A DNA stretch of 64,000 bases from Phycisphaerae bacterium. GTDB taxonomy: Bacteria; Planctomycetota; Phycisphaerae; Phycisphaerales; SM1A02. The stretch lies in contig JAEUIU010000053.1 of assembly GCA_016795065.1 (NCBI GenBank), positions 29,934 to 93,933 on the forward strand. Direction: 5' to 3'. Shown here one piece after another: positions 1-7,706 of the stretch. The position numbers and the translations under genes are program-made. How positions within the stretch are numbered: position 1 is the first letter of the stretch; every line of letters begins with the position of its first letter. The notes beneath the pieces were generated by a model. The model saw only the letters and a list, made by a program, of their open reading frames with translations. It had not been told where the DNA came from and made no database searches.

Positions 1-1820
1 CACCCGACGATCCGCCGACGCTGCCGCACGTCACGGCCATCGAACTCGCGCCGCGGGAGATTGTCCTGACGCCCAGCGGTGCGGCGGCGCCGCCATCGCT
101 CTCCCCGACGGGGCACGTGCGCGTGCAAGCGACCTACTCCGACGGTTCGACACGGGACGTCACCGCCATCACGACGCTCTTCTCAAGCAACGACTTCGCG
201 GCGAAGGTCCGCGAGGATGGCACGGTCTCCGCGGCCCATCTCGGCGAGGCCGAGATCATCGCCCGCTTCGATGCCTTCGTCGTCGGGACGAGCGTCCTGG
301 TCGTTCCGCCCACGGCCGGTGGGGCAATCGTTGACGGCGAAGGCGTCACCAACCGGATCGACAAGGCCATCAACGCGAAGCTCGCCCGCATGGGGATCAC
401 GCCGAGCGAACGCTGCGGCGACGGCGAGTTCCTGCGCCGCGTGACCCTCGATCTCACCGGCCTCCTTCCCTCGATCGAGGAGTTCGAACGCTTCACGGCG
501 GATTCCACGCCCGGCAAGCGCGAGCAACTGGTCAACGAGCTGATGGGCCGCAAGGAGTTCGCCGAGATCTGGGTGATGAAATGGGCCGAGCGGCTGGGGA
601 TCCGTTCGACGCTCGAGGTCAGTCCGAAGGCGGCGCTTCTCTACGCGGCGTGGCTCCGTTCGCGTTTCGCCAACGGTACACCCATCGACGCGATCGTCCG
701 TGAGCTGATTGCCGCCGAGGGCGGCACCTTCGACACGCCGGCCACGAACTTCTACCAGCTCGAGCGCGACACGCTGAAACTCTCGGAGAACGTCGCCCAG
801 GCGTTCCTCGGCACCCGCTTGCAATGCGCCCAATGCCACAACCATCCCTTCGACCGCTGGACGATGGATGACTACTACGGCTTCGCGGCGTTCTTCACCC
901 AGATCGCCCGCAAGCCCGCCGAGGACCCGCGCGAAACGACGATCTTCAACGCGGCGAGCGGCGACATGAAGCACCCGGTGACGGGGGCGGTCGTGCCGCC
1001 GCGCTTCCTCAAGGCAGGCGGCGGCACGGTGCCCGATTGCACCGGCCGCGATCGGCGGGCGGTCGTCGCCGAGTGGCTCACCTCGCCTGACAACTCGCTC
1101 TTTGCCCGCAACGTCGCGAACTTCGTCTGGGCCCATTTCTTCCACCGGGGCATCGTCGAACCGGTCGATGACGTTCGGGCGAGCAATCCGCCGTCCAATG
1201 AGGCCCTCTTGGCGGCGATCGCCGGGCTGCTTGTCGAATCGAAGTACGACATCCGCCCGCTCGTTCGGGAGATCTGCTCGTCGGACGCCTATCAGCGGTC
1301 GACCCATACGAACGCGAGCAACGAACTGGACGAACGAAACTTCTCGCACGCGGTCGTGCGGCGCATTCGGGCCGAGTTCCTGCTCGACTCGATCTCGCTC
1401 GTGACGCTCACGAAGGACAAGTTCGACGGTCTCCCGCTCGGTTCGCGAGCAGTGCAGATCGCCGACGGCAGCACGTCCAACTATTTTCTCACCACCTTCG
1501 GTCGAGCCAAGCGGGCGACGGTCTGCACTTGCGAGGTCTCGATGGAGCCAAGCCTTTCGCAGGCGCTGCACCTGGTGAACGGCGAGACCACCCACGAGAA
1601 GATCAAGCAGGGGGGGCGCATCGCGGGCGAGCTCGCCGCCGGTCGTTCACCGGGCGAGGTGCTTGAACGCCTTTTCGTCCAATGCCTGAGCCGCCGTCCG
1701 AGCGACGAGGAACGGGGGGCGCTCCTCGGCCCCGTTGCTGCGGGTCTGGAACCCAAGGCGTCGCTGGAGGACGCCTTCTGGGCGATTCTCAACAGCCGCG
1801 AGTTCGTATTCAACCACTGA
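1..1820 (+). CDS. DUF1549/DUF1553 (PSCyt2/PSD1) planctomycete protein, 5'-truncated
   Basis: The frame is open from base 3 of the window, so the start lies upstream; the GTG at 117 is internal because conserved sequence precedes it. The N-terminal visible part (about bases 60-310) looks like a bacterial Ig-like (Big_2) domain, with the motif YSDGSTRDVT. DUF1549 follows, with FLRRVTLDLTGLLP and a CxxCH heme-type motif in LQCAQCHNHPFDRW. The C-terminal half matches DUF1553 (VAEWLTSPDNSLFARNVANF, then QALHLVNG, ending in FWAILNSREFVFNH). Such proteins are very abundant in planctomycetes and are thought to be exported and linked to cytochrome c, but no reaction is established. Only 7 bases separate its stop from the PSCyt1-WD40 gene, so the two are probably cotranscribed. 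Confidence 0.9.
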   Translation, partial: PDDPPTLPHVTAIELAPREIVLTPSGAAAPPSLSPTGHVRVQATYSDGSTRDVTAITTLFSSNDFAAKVREDGTVSAAHLGEAEIIARFDAFVVGTSVLVVPPTAGGAIVDGEGVTNRIDKAINAKLARMGITPSERCGDGEFLRRVTLDLTGLLPSIEEFERFTADSTPGKREQLVNELMGRKEFAEIWVMKWAERLGIRSTLEVSPKAALLYAAWLRSRFANGTPIDAIVRELIAAEGGTFDTPATNFYQLERDTLKLSENVAQAFLGTRLQCAQCHNHPFDRWTMDDYYGFAAFFTQIARKPAEDPRETTIFNAASGDMKHPVTGAVVPPRFLKAGGGTVPDCTGRDRRAVVAEWLTSPDNSLFARNVANFVWAHFFHRGIVEPVDDVRASNPPSNEALLAAIAGLLVESKYDIRPLVREICSSDAYQRSTHTNASNELDERNFSHAVVRRIRAEFLLDSISLVTLTKDKFDGLPLGSRAVQIADGSTSNYFLTTFGRAKRATVCTCEVSMEPSLSQALHLVNGETTHEKIKQGGRIAGELAAGRSPGEVLERLFVQCLSRRPSDEERGALLGPVAAGLEPKASLEDAFWAILNSREFVFNH

Positions 1821-1827
1821 TTCCGTC

Positions 1828-4764
1828 ATGATCGACCCTCGCGCCCTCTGTCTTCCTTCGATCTTCCTCGCCGCGCTGGCCAGCGCGGCGCACGGCCAGG
1901 AGCGTGTGACCTTCGTCGATCATGTGCGACCGATCTTCGCCCAGCGGTGCCTCCAGTGCCACAACCCGGACAAGCTCAAGGGTGACCTCGACCTGACCAC
2001 CTTTGCCGGCGTCATGACCGGTGGGAGCGGCGGGGCGGTGGTGGCGCCGGGCAACGCCGACGGCAGCGCGTTGGTCGGCGTGATCGCCCACACGCGTGAA
2101 CCGAAGATGCCGCCCAAGGGGGATCGCATCGCCGAGGCCGAGATCGCCACGATCCGGGCCTGGGTGGCTGGGGGGTGTCTGGAGACGTCCTCGAGCGCGG
2201 CAGCCCAGCCGAAGCCGGCGATTTCCCTCGGCGCGGGACCGGCGATGGCGGCCGCGAACCTCTCCTCGTTTCACCTGCCGATGGTGAGTCGCGAGCCGAC
2301 TGCCCGGGCGCCGATCGCCCGGGCGATGGCAGCGCTACCGGGCTCGTCGGTCGTCGCCCTGTCCGGACGGCGCGAGGTGCTTCTGTACGCGAGGAGCGGA
2401 GCGATCGAAGGCCCGAGCGACGGTGCGGCGGTCGGTGGCATTCTGCTCGGTGCGCTGCCGACCGGAGAGGACGAGATCGAGGCATTGCGCTTCACCCGCG
2501 ACGGTCGCTTCCTTCTCGCCTCGGCCGGCGTTGGCGGTAAGAACGGCTGCGTCTGGATCTGGTCGATGCCGACTGGCTCGCTCGTGACGCGGGTCGGTGA
2601 AGAGGTTGACGCGGTGCTTGCGGCGGATCTTGACGCGAAGCGATCGCGGGTCGCTCTCGGTGGACCGCAGCGCGTCGTGAAGGTCATCAGCGTCGCCGAC
2701 GGCACCGTGACCCATCGCATTCGCAAGCACACCGATTGGATCACTGCCATCGCCTACAGCCCGGACGGCGTCTTGTTGGCGACCGCCGATCGAGCAGGTG
2801 GCATGCACGTGTGGGAAGCGGAGACGCTGGCGCCATACCTCTCGCTCGTCGGCCACACCGCCCGGGTGACGGCGATCGATTGGTCGGCCGACGGCAACGT
2901 GCTGGTCTCTTCGAGCGAGGACGGGCGCGTACGGCTCTGGTCGATGCAGGACGGAGCCCTTGCCAAGGAGTGGACCGCCGATCCGCAGGGCGTCCTGGAC
3001 GTGCGGGTGACGAGCGACAGCCGCATCGTGACCGCTGGCCGCGAGCGCACGATCAAAATGTGGGATGCAGCGGGGTCGCTGCAACGGACCTTCCCGGTGA
3101 TGCCGGAGGTGGCCGTGGCCGCCGTCGCCCTCGATGAACCGAGCCAGCCGGCGGCGCAGGTGGTCGGCGCGGACCTAGGCGGCGGCGTCACATTCTGGGC
3201 AAGCGCCGACGGCAGCGAACGGGGTCGTTTTGCGACGGCGCCGGCGACGCTCGCCAATCGCGAGGCCCATGCAAAGGGCGATCTCGCCAAGCGGAGCATC
3301 CTGGTGGTCGAGCGCGAGGCGACGGCGTCAAGCGCGTCGACCCAGTTGGCGACGTCGACCAGTGCCCATGCTGAGGCGGCGAAGCATGCAGCCGAAGCGG
3401 GGGAAGCGAAACGCGTGGCGATTGCGACGCGTGACGCCGCGAGTGGGACGGCTGGCGCTGCCAAGGCGGCGCTTGACGTGGCAACGGCGGCGAAGCAGGC
3501 GGCGACGGAAGCACTGGCCGCAGCGACCGGCGCGGTCGAGGGTTCGATTGCTCGGCTCAAGTCCGAGGTGGACGTCGATGCCGCGGCGCAGGCGGCTCTG
3601 GTGGCCGCAGAGAGCGAGCGGGTGACGACGGAGCGTGCGGCCGACGAGGCCGCCAAGGCCGCCGCGGCGAAGGACGATCCGGCCTTGCGCAGCGCTGCCG
3701 AAGCGGCGTCGGCGGCCAAGTCGGTGGCGCTGGAACGGGCGGGACAGGCTCGGACGAGAGCCAACGAATCGTCGGCGACACTCAGAGCCGCGCTCGAGGC
3801 GACCGAGAAGGCCAAGGCCGCGGTGCCCCAGGCGAGCGAGACTCGCGACAAGGCCGAGCGGGAGGCAACCGCCGCAGCGGAGGTCCTCGCGGTGGCGAAC
3901 GGAACTTGTGCCGCCGCCGAGGAGGCGCTCGCTGCGGCAGAGTCGCGGGCGACGTTCGCCGAGGCCGAGGTCGCCCTTCAAGCCGGGTATGTCGCCCGCG
4001 ATTCTGCGGCGCTGACGACAGCTCAGGCCGCGCTCACGGCTGCACGCAACGACGTGATGACTGCATCAGCGATCGTGGCCCGTTGCGAAGCGGGGCGGCT
4101 GCGCGAAAGGCTCGATCGCGAGCGTGTCGAGTACGCGAGTGCGGTCGCCGACGCGGAGCCCTACACCACGGCCAGGGCGACGGCTGAGTCCGCTGCAGCA
4201 CGAGCAGCCGCTGCGTTGGACGCTGCCGAGGCGGAACTGGCGAACGCTCCGAAGCGTTGTGCCGAAGCCATCGCGATGAAGGTGGCGGCGGAACGGGAGC
4301 GCACCGACGCCGACGCTGCAGTGGTGACGGCCACGACGCGCCTGAAGGAGCGCGAGGCGGAGCAGGCGGCGTTCAACGAGCTGGTTCTGAGGCTGACGAC
4401 CAGCGCCTCCGCAGCACCAGGCGATGCGGCACTGGCGGCCGCCTGCGCGCGGGCTCGGGAGGCCCTGGACCAGATGGCCCTGTCGCAGGCCCATAGTCGC
4501 AAGCAACTCGACGACGCGGTCCTCGCGGCCGCGGCGGCGGCGGAACGACTTCGAAGTGCCGGCGAAGCGGTCGTCCTCACCGAGCGGGATGCTGGGGCGA
4601 TTCCAACCCGCATCGAGGGGCTGCGCTCCGACCTGTCGCATGCCAACGACGTGGCCGCGGCAGCCGTTGCGGCGGCGGAGCTGGCCATGATGCCCGCTGA
4701 GGCCATTGCCGAGCGTGTGGCGAAGCTCGAGGCGGAGTACGGTCAGGCGACCGCGAGGTATTGA
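1828..4764 (+). CDS. Secreted PSCyt1 cytochrome c-like / WD40 protein with a long Ala-rich tail
   Basis: About 978 residues from the ATG at 1828, which is placed right after the upstream stop and opens a signal peptide (IFLAALASAAHGQ). Residues about 25-115 form a planctomycete PSCyt1 domain with heme motif C41-L-Q-C44-H45 and the conserved EPKMPP motif. Residues about 210-465 carry WD40-like repeats (HTDWITAIAYSPDGVLLATA; GHTARVTAIDWSADG). From about residue 469 to the end the protein is almost wholly Ala/Glu/Lys/Arg-rich and should be long helix or coiled coil. The family link to an exported redox or structural role is inference. The roughly 500-residue helical tail is unusual for this domain pair. 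It sits between a DUF1549/DUF1553 gene and a TlpA-like gene on the same strand. Confidence 0.88.
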   Translation: MIDPRALCLPSIFLAALASAAHGQERVTFVDHVRPIFAQRCLQCHNPDKLKGDLDLTTFAGVMTGGSGGAVVAPGNADGSALVGVIAHTREPKMPPKGDRIAEAEIATIRAWVAGGCLETSSSAAAQPKPAISLGAGPAMAAANLSSFHLPMVSREPTARAPIARAMAALPGSSVVALSGRREVLLYARSGAIEGPSDGAAVGGILLGALPTGEDEIEALRFTRDGRFLLASAGVGGKNGCVWIWSMPTGSLVTRVGEEVDAVLAADLDAKRSRVALGGPQRVVKVISVADGTVTHRIRKHTDWITAIAYSPDGVLLATADRAGGMHVWEAETLAPYLSLVGHTARVTAIDWSADGNVLVSSSEDGRVRLWSMQDGALAKEWTADPQGVLDVRVTSDSRIVTAGRERTIKMWDAAGSLQRTFPVMPEVAVAAVALDEPSQPAAQVVGADLGGGVTFWASADGSERGRFATAPATLANREAHAKGDLAKRSILVVEREATASSASTQLATSTSAHAEAAKHAAEAGEAKRVAIATRDAASGTAGAAKAALDVATAAKQAATEALAAATGAVEGSIARLKSEVDVDAAAQAALVAAESERVTTERAADEAAKAAAAKDDPALRSAAEAASAAKSVALERAGQARTRANESSATLRAALEATEKAKAAVPQASETRDKAEREATAAAEVLAVANGTCAAAEEALAAAESRATFAEAEVALQAGYVARDSAALTTAQAALTAARNDVMTASAIVARCEAGRLRERLDRERVEYASAVADAEPYTTARATAESAAARAAAALDAAEAELANAPKRCAEAIAMKVAAERERTDADAAVVTATTRLKEREAEQAAFNELVLRLTTSASAAPGDAALAAACARAREALDQMALSQAHSRKQLDDAVLAAAAAAERLRSAGEAVVLTERDAGAIPTRIEGLRSDLSHANDVAAAAVAAAELAMMPAEAIAERVAKLEAEYGQATARY

Positions 4765-4853
4765 GGTCGCGAACAGGGGATCGCGTTGGCGAAACAGGCG
4801 GGTGGTCCGCCGGGGCTTTGATATCCTCGGCAGTTCCTTCGGAGACTTTTTCC

Positions 4854-6137
4854 ATGCCGATGTCGCTCGCCCTCTCCCTTGTCGCTGTCGTCCAGGTCGC
4901 ATCGCTTTCAGCCGATGCCCAACTGACCTATCACGAGCGCGGTGGTCGCGATCTCATCGGCGTCGACCGACTTCAGTACGCGGAACTCGCCGCTACCAAG
5001 CCCGAGACGTTGACGAAGGTCCCCGACGGACTCGCGTCGCCGCTGTACGGAACGTTGGCGGTACCCGGGGCGAAGGGTCGGACCTATCACGTGATCCTGG
5101 ACGAACCCGAGGAAGGCCCGTCCCGCATCTATGTCGACCTGAATGGCGATGGCGACCTCACCAACGATGAGGCGACCACGTGGGAGGCAAAGGTCCGAAA
5201 GCGGGGCGAGGAAGAGCTTCGCGACTACCAGGGCGGTGCGATGCTGACCTTCGGCAGTCTCGGCGGAACTGGCAGCACGGTCTTCCGGGGCAACGTCATC
5301 CTCTACCGTTACGACAGGAAGGACCCGCGCCGGGAGGCGATGAAGTCGAAGCTCGCCTATCAGCGCGACTATGTCTTCAAGGGTTCGTTCTCCCTGGGCG
5401 AGACAACCTATGACGCGATGCTGGAGGACAGCGTCCTCTCCGGCGACTTCCGCGGCACCGAGGGCAAGACGGCCGAAGGTAAGTGCACCGTGCGACTCCT
5501 GCTCGACGTGAACCAGAACGGCAAGTTCGATCGACGCGGTGAGAGCTTTCCGGTGACCGAGCCCTTCAACATCGGCGGCAAGGTCTGGGAGCTAACGGGA
5601 ATCGCGGAAGACGGCACCGGCATTCGGGCGATCGCCAGTTCGAAGAGCGCCAACGAGGTGCTTCCGCCGCCGGACCTACGTCCGGGCAAGCCCGTTCTCG
5701 CCTTCGATGCCAAGGACATGGACGGCAAGGAGATTCACTTCCCGGGCGACTACAAGGGCAAGGTCGTCCTCCTCGACTTCTGGGCCACCTGGTGCGGTCC
5801 GTGCATGGCCGAGATGCCGAACGTCTCGAAGGCCTACGAGACCTTCCACGGCAAGGGCTTCGAGATCCTCGCCGTGACCCTCGATCGCGAGAAGGCCGAG
5901 GACAAGATCCGCGACACAACCGCCAAGATGAATATGCCTTGGCCGCAGATCTACGATGGCGGCTACTGGGAGGCGAAGATCGGCCGCGACTACGGGATCT
6001 ACTCGATTCCGCAGGCCTTTCTCGTCGACGGCGATACCGGCCTCGTCATCGCCACCGGCAAGGACGTCCGCGGGGAGAAGCTGAGTGAAACGATCGAGAA
6101 GGCGCTGGAGGGGAAGACGAAGCGGGCAATGAGGTGA
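4854..6137 (+). CDS. Secreted TlpA/ResA-like thioredoxin-fold protein
   Basis: About 427 residues from the ATG at 4854. An upstream in-frame extension to 4761 is not protein-like, while the chosen start gives a signal peptide (LALSLVAVVQVASLSADAQ). The N-terminal 290 residues have no recognised domain but include IYVDLNGDGDLTNDE and LLDVNQNGKFD, which resemble EF-hand-like calcium loops. The C-terminal 140 residues are a redoxin domain with the active site WATWCGPC (Cys314 and Cys317) and a following cis-Pro region (YSIPQAFLVDGD). TlpA/ResA proteins are extracytoplasmic thiol oxidoreductases, often serving cytochrome c maturation. That fits the CxxCH-bearing neighbours upstream, but a functional link is inference. 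Confidence 0.88.
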   Translation: MPMSLALSLVAVVQVASLSADAQLTYHERGGRDLIGVDRLQYAELAATKPETLTKVPDGLASPLYGTLAVPGAKGRTYHVILDEPEEGPSRIYVDLNGDGDLTNDEATTWEAKVRKRGEEELRDYQGGAMLTFGSLGGTGSTVFRGNVILYRYDRKDPRREAMKSKLAYQRDYVFKGSFSLGETTYDAMLEDSVLSGDFRGTEGKTAEGKCTVRLLLDVNQNGKFDRRGESFPVTEPFNIGGKVWELTGIAEDGTGIRAIASSKSANEVLPPPDLRPGKPVLAFDAKDMDGKEIHFPGDYKGKVVLLDFWATWCGPCMAEMPNVSKAYETFHGKGFEILAVTLDREKAEDKIRDTTAKMNMPWPQIYDGGYWEAKIGRDYGIYSIPQAFLVDGDTGLVIATGKDVRGEKLSETIEKALEGKTKRAMR

Positions 6138-6144
6138 CGGTTTG

Positions 6145-6269
6145 TTCACCGCGGAGGTGTGGAGGACGCAGAGGCCCGAACGAGGGAGTTCAAGGGGGAG
6201 TGATTCGGCGCCTCGTCCCTTGGATTCTCTTTGCGTCTGCCTCCGCGACCTCCGCGTCTCTGCGGTGAA
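6145..6269. repeat. Imperfect inverted repeat, copy A
   Basis: The left arm begins TTCACCGCGGAGG and the right arm ends CCTCCGCGTCTCTGCGGTGAA, so the ends are complementary (TTCACCGC at 6145 against GCGGTGAA at 6262) with imperfect pairing for about 35 bases inward. It fills the gap between the convergent TlpA-like and PhoX-like genes. A second copy of the same family lies at 40390-40531. No coding potential is apparent. It resembles the CCGCAGAGACGCGGAGG-type intergenic palindromes common in environmental bacterial genomes. Confidence 0.75.
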
Positions 6270-6284
6270 GTCTCCCTCCCAAGC

Positions 6285-7706
6285 TCACCGCGCCCACGGT
6301 CCGGTGATCGCCACCGTCATCCCCGGGTTCTGGACGTTCACGAAGAGCGTGTTGCCGTCCGGCGAGAAGCACACGCCGGCCAGCTCGCTGTCGTTGGTGA
6401 CGTTGAGCGCGAATCGGTGGATCTCGCCGGTGGGCTTGATCCGCACGATCCCGTCGGCGCCGCTGCCGTCCTCGCAGACGAAGAGCTCGCCCCACGGCGC
6501 CGCGCAGAGGTTGTCGCAGTTCTTCAGGTTCGCGGCGCTGTGGCTTTCGAGGAAGAGTTCGATCGTCGGCGGCGTTGCGGCTTCGGCGTCGGTCCCTTCG
6601 GCGGGGCTGGGAACATAGCGCCACACCTGGCCTAGGGCGTTGGGGCCGCCGGTCGTCGCGGTGATATACACCGCATCGCCGGCGTGCCAGATTCCTTCGC
6701 AGCGAGCGAAGCGGATCGCGCCGCGCGTGAAGGCCCGGCTGCGAAGGTCGTTCTTCGGCGACTCGACCTCGTCGATGTCCATCCACCGACAGGTGAGTCG
6801 TTCACCCATCCGGATCCCGATCACCGGCGGACCGGTTGGCAGGCCCTTCCCATCAAGTGGCGGCCAGTTGCGCGAGTCGAAGCTTGGCCGTTCGATCGCC
6901 ACGAGCACCTGCAATCGCCCGCCGTCGGCGAGCTTGCCGGGAGTCGTTGGCAGGAAGCGGTAGAACGCCGAATCGAGAAGATCTTCGGTCAGGTACATCA
7001 CCGGCCGCTTCGGATCGAAGGCCACGGCCTCGTGGGTGAAGCGGCCGAGGGCCTTGAGAGGCTTGGCTTCAATCAGTCCGCCGCCCCCCGGGCCATCCAT
7101 CGCAGCGGGCACTTCGAAGCAATAGCCGTGGTCCTTGCTGAAGACCTTCTCGTTGGGACGGTAGACGCACTCCTCGCAACTGATCCAGGAACCCCACGGC
7201 GTCACCCCGCCGGCGCAATTGACGCTCGTCCCGCAGAGGGAGAGAAACTGCCGTTCGACCACCTGCCGGTTCGGGTCGTAGAGCAGCGTGGTCGTGCCGC
7301 CGAGGCAGGGCACGCCCGTTGGACCGGCGTCGTAGAGTCGCGAGAGGTCTACTTTCCCCAGATGCTCGAGCTTGGGCCCAAACGCCCCGATGGCGACGCC
7401 CATAGCCGGATCGATCTCGTGGTTGCGGACCAGGAGCACCTTGCCGTTGCCGGCGTCGAAGGCGCCCATACCGTCATGCTTCCCCGGGACGAGCAGGCCA
7501 TCGTCCATCAGCGAGCCGGTCGGGGAGAGGACGACCTGGCGAAAGCCGGGGGGAAGGGCCAACGGGCCGCGCGACGTTGGCGGGGCTGCCTGCGGGTCGA
7601 TCAGCGAGCCGGCGATGCTGGCGTTGGTCGCGAATGCCCGATGCATCGCCCCGAAGGCGAGCGATGCGGCGGAGGTCGCCAGGAAGTCGCGACGGCTGAC
7701 CGTCAT
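6285..7706 (-). CDS. Tat-exported DUF839 / PhoX-like protein
   Basis: A 473-residue protein opening with a twin-arginine signal (SRRDFLATSAASLAFG). The rest matches the DUF839/PhoX family of calcium- and iron-dependent phosphatases and related beta-propellers: LVRNHEID near the start, GGTTTLLYD, CAGGVTPWGSWISCEECVY, TPWGEL-like segment APWGELFVCEDG and FSPDGNTLFVNVQNPG near the C-terminus. Length is typical of the family. Its ATG overlaps the stop of the upstream FG-GAP gene by four bases (ATGA), implying translational coupling. Phosphatase activity is family knowledge and is not proven for this member. Another possibility is a non-enzymatic propeller protein. Confidence 0.88.
   Translation of the reverse strand: MTVSRRDFLATSAASLAFGAMHRAFATNASIAGSLIDPQAAPPTSRGPLALPPGFRQVVLSPTGSLMDDGLLVPGKHDGMGAFDAGNGKVLLVRNHEIDPAMGVAIGAFGPKLEHLGKVDLSRLYDAGPTGVPCLGGTTTLLYDPNRQVVERQFLSLCGTSVNCAGGVTPWGSWISCEECVYRPNEKVFSKDHGYCFEVPAAMDGPGGGGLIEAKPLKALGRFTHEAVAFDPKRPVMYLTEDLLDSAFYRFLPTTPGKLADGGRLQVLVAIERPSFDSRNWPPLDGKGLPTGPPVIGIRMGERLTCRWMDIDEVESPKNDLRSRAFTRGAIRFARCEGIWHAGDAVYITATTGGPNALGQVWRYVPSPAEGTDAEAATPPTIELFLESHSAANLKNCDNLCAAPWGELFVCEDGSGADGIVRIKPTGEIHRFALNVTNDSELAGVCFSPDGNTLFVNVQNPGMTVAITGPWAR

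Noticed and set aside
183..1595. 470-residue minus-strand open frame inside the DUF1549/DUF1553 gene
   Set aside because: The plus-strand frame matches a known family across its length; the minus frame is a GC shadow.
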